64,000 nucleotides of DNA from Chrysomallon squamiferum (Eukaryota > Mollusca > Gastropoda > Neomphalida > Peltospiridae), in assembly GCA_012295275.1 (NCBI GenBank), contig CM022677.1:8111630-8175629 (forward strand), given 5' to 3'. Numbering within the stretch: position 1 is the first letter of the stretch; every line of letters begins with the position of its first letter. This document shows positions 25,113 through 37,916 of the stretch, one piece after another. The notes under the pieces were generated by a model that was not told the origin of the DNA, did not search any database, and saw only the letters and a list, made by a program, of their open reading frames with translations. The position numbers were made by a program, and so were the translations under genes.

Positions 25113-27867
25113 CTACAACAAAATATAATATTCATTAATAAACTAAACATAAAATAAAGTGCTAGTAGTATTTTTGTTGTCAGCTCTAACTGCAGTTTAC
25201 TGTCTTAGCAAGAAACATTTTACGCCACATTTTTATTTTATCCATAAAACTTTAATAATAACAATAATTTATTAAATGTTTTTATATTCTCAATTTAAAT
25301 CAGTTTAAGATTATTTTTTTAACTTTGATATAAAAGGATTAAAATAGCAATACATCAGTAAAAGTGATTATATAGCTATTCATTACACAATACAGATTCT
25401 ATTTGAAATACTAACATACTAACAAATTATTTGATTATTTAAAACATTTAATTATAACATTCTTTCCTGCCACTTTAATATAATTTAATTTTTGACATTA
25501 ATGAAATATATTTTGTCTCATAAATAAACCAGAATTATTTTCTGCATTCAAGCAATAGTTACAATAAAGAATCCTTTACATATAATTTAAAATGTATCTA
25601 AAACAAAGACAATATTACACATGCATGAGATAAAATAAGAAAATAAGCTAAATCTTTCAAGCCAATTTATGCATATTTCATCTGTCTACCAAATTTCAAA
25701 ATATGGTAAATATCTTTAGCCCTACCATATAAATTATTAAATGTATGGATTTCAGATTACAGGGAGATATTAATAAAAGCAAATTTCAAATTTATACAAA
25801 TGTTCTGTTCCCTACTCTATTAGGCTGGCATGCAAATTATTACAAGGTTTACACTGATTCTATACTACTAATGTTCATTTTGCAAAAACACAAATGTATT
25901 ATATTTTCATGTATGCTGCTTAAATACAGTTTAAATCCACAGACTAGTATATTGTGGTATATATATGACCTTTTTAAAATATTTTCTTTGTATTCTAATG
26001 AGATCTAATGATGCATTTATCAATTCAAATTATTTCCTGAAAGATAATTTAAAGTTAGATAACAAATATGTCTAAAATAAATTTGAATCTCATAATTAAA
26101 GCTAAAGTAGAATTTTTCATTCAGAAAGACCTTCAACAAAATTAACATAGATCTGTTTTTCTTTATGAACTAATTTCACACACACCTCAACATCATTCCT
26201 TAAGCCATGCATTTAATACCACCTTGAAAATGACCAAGGTGTAACCAGACTTGCTAATCATTATTCATTGTGAAAAATCCCACAATAAAGGGCAACTGAT
26301 TATTTCTGATAACTGTTACTGAATCACAACAATTTGTATAAATGTTTAGAACTTGGCAGAAAAAACTATGTGATTGCAGTAATTTTGATAACATATTGCA
26401 TTACCTTTCTGGGACAGCACAGTACTGACTCTATACATCTAATTTTAGATTTGATTAAAAATACAATAAACTTATCCAGAATAATATTCTTTTAATCTGA
26501 AAAGATCATTTTAGAATCAGATGATATAATTAATGCAAACCACAAAAAAGTTGTTTATGCCTGCAGATCTTTTTGTTATATATGTATCATAAAGTTAGCA
26601 GATTTGATTCCTCAACAAGGAAGTGACCCAGCTGATAAAAAAAAAATCATTGAACAAAATAATGCAGACAATCACATGATGCTGCAACACTAACAGTTAA
26701 TGAGTTAAAACCTTGATTAAAAATATATTACAGAGAACAAAATAAAGAGAATTCTGCCATTTTCACTAAGTCTTCTTCTATATGAATGAAAATTACCTGT
26801 GATGCAAACAACTGAATTACCCTGAATAAAAATGGTGTGCAAATTTTTTTTTTAGTAAAGTAGCGGTTTCACTTTATTTGCTGAATGGAAAAGTGTTGTG
26901 CCATTTTAATTTTTATTTTAACTTAACCTCTTAATTTTGTTCTATTATTGCTTTATTTATTCTTTGCATTTTATTATAGTTTTGAATTTATTCTATTCAA
27001 AATCAATTAGCTTAATATAAAAAACAATATAGTTGCGAATGTGAAACTGTAGAAAAATGTTTATCATTAAGTTCTGGTTAATATTTTTTAACAAAATTAT
27101 TAAAATTACATTGATCACATTGATCACAAATTAAAGAAATTCAAAATTAATATTTCAAAGAAAACATTTTTAGCATTAGCAGTTTTTTTTAGCTCTCTTA
27201 ACAATACTTATTATAACACTTTCGTTATATTCAAAGAACTAAAAACTTAAAATGATAAAAATAGTAGAATAATGCTATAAGTGTATAATTAAGTTGTACA
27301 TCACTATCAGACGAGAATCTAACAAGATTTAATTTTTTTAATGGTATTTTTAGCATTTGCATGAAATTGAAATGATCTGCAAATGGTTTATTTTATGAAT
27401 GCAGTGGAAAATAAACTGGCAGAATTCTTACTGATCTTTTAACTAGATAAGAAAAGTAACATAATCAGTGACAATGTAACAACATGGAATATTCAAACAG
27501 TATACATATATTAGACAGGGTATATCTTATATCTTGCATGCGACCTCATATCAGATTAAACATAAATACATATAATGACCCCTTCATATATATAGAAAAT
27601 TTAATTCTATGAAAGTGACTTGAAGAATTCCTATATTTAAAGTTTTTAAAACAGATCAGGGTTTTTCATTAATTATAAATGCACTCACAAACACATATAT
27701 ACATATACAATTATCAAATGTATATAATTATAATTATGATGTAATAGTTCTAACAGACTGTGTTTAAAAAACAAACTTATTCCAGATTTAATTACTATAC
27801 AATGTTTTAGTGCAACACAAACACATAAACACATACATACATACATACATACAAGCTTGCAACTCAC

Positions 27868-27915
27868 CAACATTCGTGAAGGTTTGGATTTGTCCATGTT
27901 TTCAGGTGAGATGAT
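27868..27915 (-). CDS. Putative 48-base exon upstream of terminal exon B
   Basis: Minus-strand acceptor CCATTCAG and consensus donor GTGAGT enclose 16 codons, IISPENMDKSKPSRML, phase 0 to phase 0, compatible with splicing into 24966-25112. It lies just outside the duplicated segment, so copy A has no equivalent. Too short to identify. Confidence 0.35.
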
Positions 27916-28590
27916 CTGAATGGTCACAATCAGTTTTACACATAATCACCTGCAACACCAGAAAGATTTTATATACTTATAGTGAGTGAAAATAAATAAA
28001 TATATAATGTGTAATCCACCAGATTGCTAGTTGATATTCTCAGTAATAGTTGAAATGCATATTAATAAAAAAACCAAAAAAAAACTGAAACAACAACAGT
28101 CACCCAGTGTTACTTCTGGAGATAACAAAAAACCAACAAACTGCCAACACAATCCAGCCCATTAAGAAAAGATTTAAGGAAAAAAGAAGTAAAGAAAAAT
28201 TTGTTTCTTGATAACTGTGTGATATTATCAATCTAATTATCATTTACAGTTTTTTATACAAATAAAACTTAAGAAAGAAAAGCAATACATTTTTCTCCTG
28301 TACCATTTCTGTACCAAATATAATTAAAACTTCACTGCTACCATTTTCTGCATATTCAGCAGGCTTATTGTCATCCATTCTGAAACAGAAATGACAGGGG
28401 TAATAAATCAAATAAGTCAGCAGGTAATTTAAATAGTTTGGAAAATAACAAAGAATTACTAAGAAATGTATTTAAAATAATTTTAAAAAATAATAGAAAT
28501 TACAATGTTTCCCATCAATGCAACAACTATCAGCAGTAAAACAAACCTTAAACCTGTAGCATCTCAAAGATCAACAATCTTTGAAGAGTG
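27916..28590. other. AT-rich stretch, no gene seen
   Basis: No open frame, RNA or repeat of note. Position suggests intron or spacer of the minus-strand locus. Confidence 0.6.
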
Positions 28591-28597
28591 GCCTTTG

Positions 28598-28831
28598 TCA
28601 TTCAAGACCTGACAACAGAAATGTCTCTTTCTCAATGGGCTCAGTCATCCAGTACTCAATCTCTGCAGCTACCTGCATACTTGATTTCAGTACATGCAGC
28701 CTGTTCCATTGTTTTGTTGATGTGATTGTAGCTGCTGTCTGGAAGAGGGGGTGGCAGAATATTTGCAAGTCCACACACTCCCCACCTATACATCTCATCA
28801 CAAATGCTGCTTGATGATTTATGGTGTTCAC
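28598..28831 (-). pseudogene. Unidentified coding-like block (minus strand)
   Basis: The base composition rises here compared with the flanks and a 77-codon minus-strand frame is open, with stretches such as SMQVAAEIEYWMTEPIEKET. An overlapping frame also shows protein-like text (SYNHINKTMEQAACTEI), which suggests a coding block with frameshifts. No family recognised. Confidence 0.3.
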
Positions 28832-28959
28832 TGACCGGTTTCATACAGCAATTTGGTCACAAGAAGGGAAGGACCTCTGCCTGTTACACTTACTGTGGAA
28901 CAATGAAATACAAATTCACTATCTAAATTTTAAATTAAGCATATCAACATGACAAAAAC

Positions 28960-29240
28960 AATAAACAAGTTGTAACAAAATGTTCCAGCCAAATCATTAT
29001 GTTGTTTCATTCTGTCATTGTCTTTCATTATTTTCTTCAGCTCTTCATTTTTCACCTGAGATCTAGTGGGTGTGGTCTTTCTTTTTCCAGGAATGTCATT
29101 TTCAGTTCCACTGACACTTGGCACTGTTAGTTTCCACTAAACTTTCAGCAGGTCCATTGTTTCTTGGTACATACATGTGTTTCGTTTTTTTTTTATTTAC
29201 TTTATTTTGAGCCAGATGGGTTGCCATTTTGGTTTTTGGG
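28960..29240 (-). pseudogene. Unidentified helical coding block, frameshifted
   Basis: Two minus-strand frames carry convincing protein text in sequence: first KMATHLAQNK and YVPRNNGPAESLVETN, then, shifted, VPSVSGTENDIPGKRKTTPT followed by NEELKKIMKDNDRMKQHNDL. The second part looks like the start of a coiled coil. The shift between them indicates a lesion. Family unknown; it sits within the CAMSAP-like cluster, but I cannot tie it to that protein. Confidence 0.4.
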
Positions 29241-29840
29241 GCAGTATTGTTTTAATATATTTGAAGTTACATTGAAAAAAGCTTCTTAACTTTATTTTTT
29301 AATTTTATTTTACATTATAAACTTTTCGGACAATATAAATGTTCACAACTGACTTGGTACAATTTAACGTAACTATTGTTCTTGTTACATTTATCAGAAC
29401 AATTTCTCTAAAAACAAATAATATTAGTACTATACTATAACTACTACCACCACTACAACCAGTAACTTGACTATAACCAGTTTTTTTTAATCACCATGAG
29501 TCTCACAAGATACGGAGACAGCATCATCAACTAAAACATCACCAAGATCAATTCTACATCATTACTACAATAAGTAGTTTATTATTAATAATGCTACAAG
29601 TACTAATGCTGTAAGAACAATATTACTACAACAACAGAACTGACTAATACTACTAGTATAACAATAACAACCTCTACAGATGTTCCTTTCTGCCATATTC
29701 TTTGATGACATTTCTCTCCTGTGGTGACCTCACAGAATTAGCTCTTCTTGTGTACAGAGCAGTTTATTTACCTTTTTAGTTATGTGTGAGTCTGTCAGAG
29801 AGACAGAGAGACCATGAAACATTTACATGTACATATCCTA
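29241..29840. other. AT-rich stretch, no gene seen
   Basis: Contains scattered ACT/ACA triplets (29440-29670). No gene is seen. Confidence 0.55.
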
Positions 29841-29989
29841 TTCAAAACCAAAACAGAAAACCAGACCTAATATAAATTATGTTGATTAACTAGTTATTAA
29901 GATTAATATATTTTAAAATTACCACCCGAGTCATTATTTTATTTACAAACATTATTTTATTAAACAAACAATGAAAACTGAGATACAAC

Positions 29990-30060
29990 AGCTACTGTAC
30001 ATCCATCTCCAATGTATTTTAGATGTCTGTCATTACAGGAATAGTAACAGGAAAGTTAAA
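29990..30060 (-). pseudogene. CAMSAP-like CH block, broken copy B
   Basis: Minus strand reads TIPVMTDI and then a stop, where copy A reads VPVMTDTLKYIGDGC. A small deletion shifts the frame; the following bases still encode the remainder in another frame. Confidence 0.5.
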
Positions 30061-30359
30061 CATTTTAAAATACTCTGTTTTAAAATATAGACATTTACAA
30101 CAAACTAATCAGGTCTATATGAATGGATCTGCTAAGGGTGTGTGTTTGTGTGTGTGTGTGTGTGTGAAAGAGAGACATGTAACATGATATAAAATGTGGT
30201 GTTACAAAATACTAATGTATGCGCATGTGTACTTATTGATATATTAGTTACAAAATGCAACTTCCTACATTAAATTAAATTAAACTTCGTTAGGTTTAGA
30301 ATAATGAGAAATACATAAGAAAACAAATTCAAATTCACCTGTAGTTTTTTTTTTTCTCT

Positions 30360-30445
30360 TTTACAGTGACAGCAGTACAAACTTTATCCTCAGTGCTGGA
30401 GAGCACCTTCTGCTGAAACAACTTCACTAGCAAACCTAAACATCA
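30360..30445 (-). pseudogene. CAMSAP-like TALIDALMF block, broken copy B
   Basis: Alignable with 12826-12903 but with deletions and several stops in every frame. A relic. Confidence 0.5.
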
Positions 30446-30609
30446 ATTATGTGCATTCTGAAAAAAAGAAATACAAAATAAAATAATAAAAATAATAAAC
30501 TGTTATAGATAAATAGCTAACGTTTTTGTTATTATTAAAATTTAAATTGTACAGGCACGATTTACTGGATTATTCAGTAATTTATCACTAATAAAACATA
30601 CCCTGCCAC

Positions 30610-30975
30610 TGTTGAGAGGTTTCTGAAAAAATTCTAACACCGGCCTGACACATCACTTGACAGCAGACTTGATTCATATTATCAATAGTCTCTTGTATCC
30701 CTTCTCTGGAAAATGCACTGGATGTTTGTGATGCTGAAGTAGGGAACAGGGACCTGGGTGTATTGGTCCCACTCTAAATCAGGTACAAGATTAGCTCAGT
30801 TGTTCAAATGTGGTGAGACATCTCCTGCTGCTCAACTTCCTGCCTGTTGTTTTTTCCACCATCACACTCAGCCATCACAGTTGTCTATCAAGTTGTTTTG
30901 TTTGACAGCATAGCAGATGAAGTGTTTTTACCAGCATCAGCTTGTTTTCACAAAACTGCATTCTTCAGTGGTGAT
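30610..30975 (-). pseudogene. CAMSAP-like coiled-coil block, deleted copy B
   Basis: Keeps both ends of the block at 13571-13996, but the helical core (the SELASLRMKL region and the RKAAF motif) is removed by internal deletions. Confidence 0.5.
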
Positions 30976-30999
30976 CTGCCCTTTCCTTCTTGTTCCTGT

Positions 31000-31275
31000 C
31001 TCTAATACTAGATGTGGTGCACTGCCATGAACTGACTGAAGACAGGATACACATACCACAGTCTCTAACATATTAGATTCAATGCACTGCCTTGAACAAA
31101 CAGACTCACTGTCAGGGTAGTAAACACCAGACACAACTCACTGGCTGGAACAGATTTACTGACAGTGTAGCACATACCAGTCTCTAATATACTAGACTCA
31201 ACATACTGGATGGAACACAGGGTATTAAGTACCACAGTCTAATATGTGATGTACTGGATGGAACAAACAGATATC
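31000..31275. repeat. Degenerate minisatellite (TCTCTAATA / CTGGATGGAACA)
   Basis: Four or five imperfect units of about 60 bases share TCTCTAATA, a short AT stretch, ACTGGATGGAACA and TACCACAG. No coding frame. Confidence 0.6.
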
Positions 31276-33560
31276 TTTAACGATATCTTTTCCACTTTAT
31301 ATCCAACCCCACATACACATAATAATGAAATAACAAAAATGTCTTTATTATAAACCAATACTTAAATGTTTTGTTGTGTTTATTTCAGTCTAAATAAATA
31401 TAAAGCTTTATATATCTACAATCTATGATATCATAAAATATTAAAAGTTTGCAAAATATGTAATATGTTCTAACTGAAATTATTTTATTAATTTCCATGA
31501 ATAATTTTTTTGATATATGAGAGAAAATATTAAACATAAAATGATACATTAGGAACAATTATATAATTATATGAAATATTTAAATAAAATTTAACAATAA
31601 AAATTAAATATTATTACTAAAATAAAATTATTTACCTGCTCTTTTAAATTTTATTACAAATGTTATCAAAAATTAGAGAACACCAAACTGATACATACTG
31701 GTTCAAACTGAAACACAACAGCTGGTAAAGTCAGTTCTCAGGAAGACATAGCAGATGTTCAGCAGCAAATTTCTGTAGGAAAAAAAATCATTCTTTACAT
31801 GTTTTTTTCTTATGAAAACAATGCAGAACATTAAAAATACAGTTTTAATAGTGTCAGTATTTTATCATATTAATTACCAAGATTAATTATTTACATATTT
31901 TATATATAGTCTATTTAAAACCATGTATTATCACTGATAAATTCATTGCAGAATATTAAAAACAGACTTTAAGCAAACAGTGAAAATATTTTGTTATTTT
32001 ATTAATTGCAAATATTAATTATTTAAATATTTACAAATTATAAATTACTGAAAACAATGCAGAACAACTAATACAAATTTGTAGGTGACAATGATAATAT
32101 TTGATTAATTATCAAGTTTTGTTTTAATTTTGAAATCTGTATGATATTAGAAAAACATTTTAATTAAGTTTTCTTTTTTTCTTTTTTTAAAATAGGATTT
32201 AAGGAAATAAGAATAAATATAATCTGCATATCATGCTAAGTAAATTTTACGCAAATTAGAATAAATATTATCTTGCAAATATATAGGCAAAACAGATGAA
32301 AATTATTAACTGTTTTAACAGTTTTGCAGTCTTTTTTAGAGTATTAATAATAATCAATAAAATATTAAAAACAAGAAATAACAGTAATTATTCATATTAT
32401 ATCAGTTTATGTGCAATTGTCACACTTGTATGTATTATTTCTCTGAATGCAAGTTAGGACCCTGTGTGCGTGTATACATGTGTTTGTGTGTGTGTGCGTG
32501 TGTGCATGTGCGTCTGTGCATGTGAGTGTGTGTGTGTGTGTTGGATGGGTGTTTGTATTTATGTGTGTGTATGCATATTTGTGTATGCATGTATATCAGT
32601 GTTTGTGTATATTTATGTATGTGTGTATATCAGTGTTTGTTTGTGTGTGTGTGTGTGTGTTAATATACATGGTAAAATATTACATGAATATTTAACATCC
32701 TATTATACACACGACTGCACACATTAGACTTTCAGAACCAGGAAAAATAACACCAAGCTGACCTCTAAAAATGCAACAACACAGAACACTTAAAAATCAG
32801 TAATTCAGAAGATTCAGAAATGGAAATTGGGATTTCCAAAAGATAGCAACTGAAAATAGTATTACAAGAAAAAAGCTGTTGGACACGTACTGTCATTTCT
32901 TGTGTGTTGTAGAGCTGTGTGTATTCAGGAAGATGACAGAAATAGTTTTATACATGACATTTGACTATCTTGTCACTGATCTTCAGAATAAAACAAAATA
33001 AAAAAATTAAATTAAATACAGATAATAAATGGAGGTCAAATGCAATACAGCACATTATTAAGATTATTTTTATTTGTATCAGTATATTGACAGTAAAATA
33101 TAATAAAATAATAAAATAAAAAGCTGAATACAGCTTCATTATGACATCTACAAAACATTTATTTTGTTCACAGTTTTGTCTTGTTTATCTAGTTAAGATA
33201 TATTACAATTAATTTTACAACTTAAATTTTCTTCTTTGCAATCAAATATAATTCCTTAACAAAGTCTTTACATGACTGAGTAATATTAATCCGAATTTAT
33301 TTCGTTATTAAATATTATTTTTGTTGTTGTTGTTGTTGTTGTTGTTTTACTTTAGAATTCTAAATATTATTTGTATACTGCACTGTACAGTGGACTGTAC
33401 TGGTCACAAATTGCTGTTTTTGTACACACATTCGTAGTAATGTCTCGTAAATAAACTGTAACACAAGAATGAAGAAAAGTCAGCTTAAAATGTTTCGTTT
33501 TTTTAATTGTAATAACATATTTTCCCGAGTGAGTAATTATAATTATTCTTCTGCAAGACC
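31276..33560. other. AT-rich stretch with a GT-rich patch
   Basis: No gene supported. A GT/AT mixed patch at 32455-32665 gives false Cys/Val-rich frames. A (GTT)n run lies at 33317-33347. Confidence 0.65.
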
Positions 33561-33584
33561 GTGTGGGCATTTAAAAATACTACC

Positions 33585-33675
33585 ATGGCTCAACACTATG
33601 ACTTTAGAGCACCATGGCAACCTTTTTCGAGAAGCGGGCCATTTGAGACACGGCTCATCGTCAGGCGGGCCGCAG
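33585..33675 (+). CDS. Putative first exon (MAQHYDFRAPW)
   Basis: A start codon in good context (CTACCATGG) opens a 30-codon frame reading MAQHYDFRAPWQPF, then SGPFETRLIVRRAA, and ends at GCAG, then GTACTA, a usable donor (phase 1). GC content is locally higher than in the flanks. It could be the first coding exon of a plus-strand gene such as the LRR gene that follows, but its phase does not fit the exon at 36856 directly, so an exon would be missing in between. Family unknown. Confidence 0.35.
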
Positions 33676-34200
33676 GTACTAATTTAGGTGATTTTGTGGT
33701 TATACGTAGAGTTTATTTTAAGAAATATTCATTTTCATTTACTTCAGGAACTGTTATAATAAAAAAAAAAATTATAAGTGTTTTACTAGATTAGTAGATA
33801 CAAAATAAACTCATTTTATAAAATTTGAATTAACGTTATGTTCCTTGTGAAATTAGGCGGGCCACTCAGAAATCCCTGAAAACGGTGATGATGCGATTGA
33901 AAAAGAATGAAAGGATTAAATGAGTAAACACGCAAAAGAAAATGTAAAACAAGACAGAAAAAAAAAAAAATGATAGATAGAAGCGATAGAATGAAAACAA
34001 AGCAAATATAATTAGAATGAAAGAAAGAAAGCATAAAAGAACGAGAGACAGAAATAAATAAATAAAATAAAATAAAATAAAATATGATCGACTGCTTGGA
34101 GAAAAAGTATTTCAAACGTCATGGGCATGTAATTTATTAATTTTTGTTCAGGTGGACTGAACTCATTGCATTTATTTGTTTTACTTTCTTTTCTTCTTTT
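33676..34200. other. Intron-like stretch, no gene seen
   Basis: AT-rich, purine-biased on the plus strand from 33895 to 34080. Contains a GGCGGGCCAC fragment near 33857 that echoes the GGCGGGCC of the exon above. No gene. Confidence 0.5.
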
Positions 34201-34207
34201 TGGTTTC

Positions 34208-34210
<3 letters not shown>

Positions 34211-34278
<68 letters not shown>
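34211..34278. repeat. (TC)n microsatellite
   Basis: Pure TC dinucleotide run of about 68 bases. A CA/ACAC-rich patch follows at 34360-34435. Confidence 0.95.
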
Positions 34279-34280
<2 letters not shown>

Positions 34281-34764
34281 GCACTGTTTATTATAAACTT
34301 AGCTCGCTTTGCTGGTACAGGGAAATATGTTCACGAATGAAGAGCTACCAAACATGTGCGCACACTCACACATGTACACACACACACACATGTACACACA
34401 AACACACACACACATTCACACACACATACACACAGAGGGATTTGTGGCTTATCTTTAAAAAACAACAACCGCGCGGTCACATCCGAATAAACCATAATTT
34501 ACAATGGAGAAACAACAGCAACGATACTAACAACAACTACAACATAAACTAATTCTGGATAAATCGCTAGATGTGATTTCACAAATAAAATATTTAAAAC
34601 GGAGGATAAACGAAGAAACAAAGGCATATAAATATTAATTAATATTTTTTAGATACTTCAGTGCCTGTTTGACCATCTGCTTCAAAGCACACACGCTCAA
34701 AAACGCGCGCTCACAGACACAGACACACAGACGCACACACACTGAAATATCAATGCACCAGACC

Positions 34765-34858
34765 TGTAACGATTATTACGATACAGAATCGTATTGTGAT
34801 ACAAAGGTCCCGATACGATACATCGATTCGGGAAGGATGTATCCCGATACAGTATGAC
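34765..34858. mobile_element. Possible DNA-transposon end (GATACGATAC palindromes)
   Basis: The stretch starts CAGACCTGTAACGATTATTA and is packed with short inverted words: ACGATACA, ATCGTATTG, CCGATACGATACATCG, GTATCCCGATAC. This style is typical of terminal or subterminal regions of hAT-like or MITE elements. I could not find a matching opposite end nearby. Confidence 0.35.
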
Positions 34859-36855
34859 ATTTTAATAATTTTTGGTATACAGTTGATGAAGATATTTACG
34901 AACATGAAAACGTAACATCCACGTTTCGCCGCTGTAATTCCCGAACATTCAGGTTCCTATTAAAAGTCCTCGAGGTTGCTGTCGTCACGTAACCTGAACA
35001 CGTCATCACATGACATGGAGGACATGTGCACTTTTATTTTTTTTTAATATTGTAATGAAATTTACTTTTTAGAAAGATTAATATGTTCCATTATACCCGA
35101 AATCGGTTGATTTATTTTCTCAAAATAATCTAATCTATATCTATATATATTATAAAAGTCCCACATGACTCTTTTTCCTTTCTACAGTTTAAAATGCGGC
35201 GGCTCTCTCAGTTTTGCCTTCAGTGAATTAAATATTTATTTATTTATTTATTTATTATTAATTTATGATTAATTGTTGTTGCTGTTGTTGTTGTTATTAT
35301 TACTATTATTTTATTTGATTTATTTATTTTTCTTTCTTTATTTATTTTATTATTCTTTTTTCTTTTTTGTACATTTTATTTAACATATTTTACGTTTGAA
35401 CTTTAGATATATTTTTAAAAGTAATTACAGTAGTATTACTGAATTTTAACGTGGATTAAACGTGGATGCTACTTTTAAAAAAGAAAAGAAAAAACTGAGA
35501 TGTGCCTAACAAGTCTCAATAGCAAAGCATAACTTTCTTCACACATGTATCTTAATTTTCCAGTGTTAAGTATTTTAAATATTTAGTGGTAAAACGTTAA
35601 AAAGATGTTTAGTTTGAAACTATATATGTATATAAATATGTGTGTATGTATGTATGTATGTATGTACGTATGTATGTATGTATGTATGTATGTATGTATA
35701 TGTGTGTATGTTTGTTAATTGAAAGAAGTACAAGATCTTGTAATAGAAACAAATCAGACGTCATATTGGATGTTAATGATTCGCTGTGTTTGATTGTACC
35801 GAGCATTCAGTTATGTGTGTTCTATTTTTCATTATTTACTTATTTGTGTGTGTGTGTGTGTGTGTGCGCGCGCGCGGCGCCCCTGTATTTACATATTGCT
35901 TCGTTTAGTTTTCATTTTACGTTTAAAATTAAAATAATTTTACAATATAAAAAAAAAACACGGATATTTTGTTTTTATTTAACTTTATTTTTTCACATTT
36001 CTTTTTTTTTTTTTTTTTTCTTATTTTTCTTAGTAGTATTTTAAGTACAAAATAAGAACGTATAAGAGGTTTTAAAAAATATTCGGTGCGTGTTTTCTCT
36101 CCTTAACTTTCAAATCTGGCTACGCCTCTGATGGGTGCTGAGGATATAAAATAGACTTAATTTTACAATCTACATGTTCATAACTTGACAAACCGTATAT
36201 ACGTTTTACTAAGGCAAATACTGATTACACTATTTCTAAGATACATAATTATATGCCAATCCTGAAATAGAATTAGTTCGTGAAAACAACGAATGATGCT
36301 GCCCTATTGAAATAATAATGTAAGTACAAATTCACGTACTTTTTATTATTATTATTTTTTTTATACGCCTTTACTGAACATTAACTTCAACAAATAAAAT
36401 GAAATAAATAAAAGATCGTTTGGGTTGTCAGATATTGTGCAAAATAAACTGACGTCGAAATATTAAAATTCTCTGATTGTCGGTCCAGGGAAGTAACTCT
36501 GACTAATAACAATTAATATTTCTGTTATTAGTGTAGATGTTCTGTCTTCCTTATTCAAAACCTGTTTCCATTGATGATGTCGTATTTCTAGTGTTTGCTG
36601 AACAAACCCAAACAGTAATGAAGTTGTAAACTTGTATTGTCAATATATTTGTTTTCTGGAAATTATTATTATTAGTGATTTTTTAGAACCAGTATTATTC
36701 TGATAACTTGTTTGTGTCTTTTAAATAGTTACCAATCATTTGGATAAATATTTGTATTTATATTCACTTAATGTTTTCTCTTAATTTAAAGGTCTGCCCT
36801 CTTTGTTTATTATATAATTTTTTTCTTTCTATTTTTTTATTTTTAATTTCCACAG
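34859..36855. other. AT-rich stretch with microsatellites
   Basis: Holds (ATTT)n near 35235, (GTAT)n at 35640-35700, a GT/GC patch at 35845-35880 and poly-T at 36004-36020. No gene supported. Confidence 0.7.
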
Positions 36856-37043
36856 AACTGACATAGGTTTCACATCATTGAAAAAGAAACAGCAGTTGGC
36901 ACCAACAACACCAGTACCACCATTAGACCTGAGACAAACTGACATCACCACACCAATCACTGAAAACTCAAACTCAAACTGCGCCAAGAAAGATCCAGAC
37001 ACACTAGAAAAGAAACCACAATCACCACCACCCATTGCCAGAG
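36856..37043 (+). CDS. Putative Pro/Thr-rich exon
   Basis: Acceptor TTTCCACAG and donor AGAG, then GTATTT enclose a 62-codon open frame: TDIGFTSLKKKQQLAPTTPV, later LDLRQTDITTP and KKPQSPPPIAR. It is polar and proline-rich, like a linker of a larger protein. Base composition is clearly richer in C and A than the flanks. Just after it, 37062-37186 has another protein-like frame (EWEQKMFDHVIRLTNLLVKL) that ends in TAG and could be an extension in another frame. Family unknown; it precedes the LRR exon by about 900 bases. Confidence 0.5.
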
Positions 37044-37916
37044 GTATTTTGGTAAAAAGATAATGTCTAAGAAAGAATGGGAACAGAAAATGTTTGATCA
37101 TGTGATTCGACTGACTAATCTTCTTGTGAAACTGGAGTTTTTGTTGAAAGCAGCCAGACCAAGCTTTAACACCATTTCCACTTAGTCACATTTTAAATCT
37201 TTGAAAAACATTCAGGTAAATATGTCTTAGTCTATCTGTCTGTTTCTCTTTCTGTCTACCTCCCCCCCTATATTTATTTTATTTCTTTCTCTGCTTTTCT
37301 GTTTGTCTGTATTTCTCTCCTAGAAAATGTTCAGGTACATATGTTTATCTTTCTTACTATGTCTCTACTTACTATATACTTGTCTGTTTTTCTGTCTCTA
37401 ACTTTATGTATCATTTCTTATTTGTTCCTAATTATCATTTTTAGTTTTCTTTCTTTTTTCTTCCTTTCTTTCCTTTCTGTTTTTTAAAAATTATTTTGAA
37501 AGTTGTAATATTTGAAAGAAAGAAAGAAAATATTATCTTTCTGTAAGTTCTCTTTTGTTAGTTCTGAACATAAATAGCTTTAGAATCAGTAATTTAAATA
37601 ATTTTCAATTTATTTATAGTTTTAATTTATAAAAATGCTCTTAAAACAAGTTTTAGTAGAAAGTTGATTATTTTTAGTTTATTTATTTTTATTTAATTAT
37701 TAATCTTTCTGACTATCTTCTGTCTATGTATTTGATGTATGTATCTATCTATTTATCATTTATTTATTTTCTTATTATTTTTTATTTATTTAAAATATAA
37801 TCATACTGAATTACATTATATTCGCATTAATTATTATTAACCTTTTCATTATTTTATGTAAAATTACAACCTACTGAATAATTTAGCGTTCTGTATTTTC
37901 ATTATTTTTTAACTAG

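Larger units (their letters stand above)
16598..27585. repeat. Segmental duplication copy B
   Basis: Direct counterpart of 1-10908. It keeps all the landmarks listed for copy A in the same order: triplet arrays (17475-18050, 19110-19490), the internal repeat pair (19857-20092 and 20818-21037), the dispersed block (23080-23165) and the terminal exon (24966-25112). Right after 27585 it continues ATATATATAG, whereas copy A runs into an older internal repeat. Confidence 0.95.
29845..30990. repeat. Diverged paralogue of 12190-14060
   Basis: Aligns by eye with copy A's right flank: the TTGATTAACTAGTTATTAAGA block, CATCCATCTCCAATGTATTT, ACTTTATCCTCAGTGCTGGA, and GAGACCTGACACATCACTTGA versus CGGCCTGACACATCACTTGA. 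Divergence is far greater than between 1-10908 and 16600-27585, and several hundred bases are deleted, including most of the coiled coil and the whole GIYVME exon. Confidence 0.8.

Noticed and set aside
32447-32727. Cys/Val-rich frames
   Set aside because: Translations of a GT-rich simple repeat.
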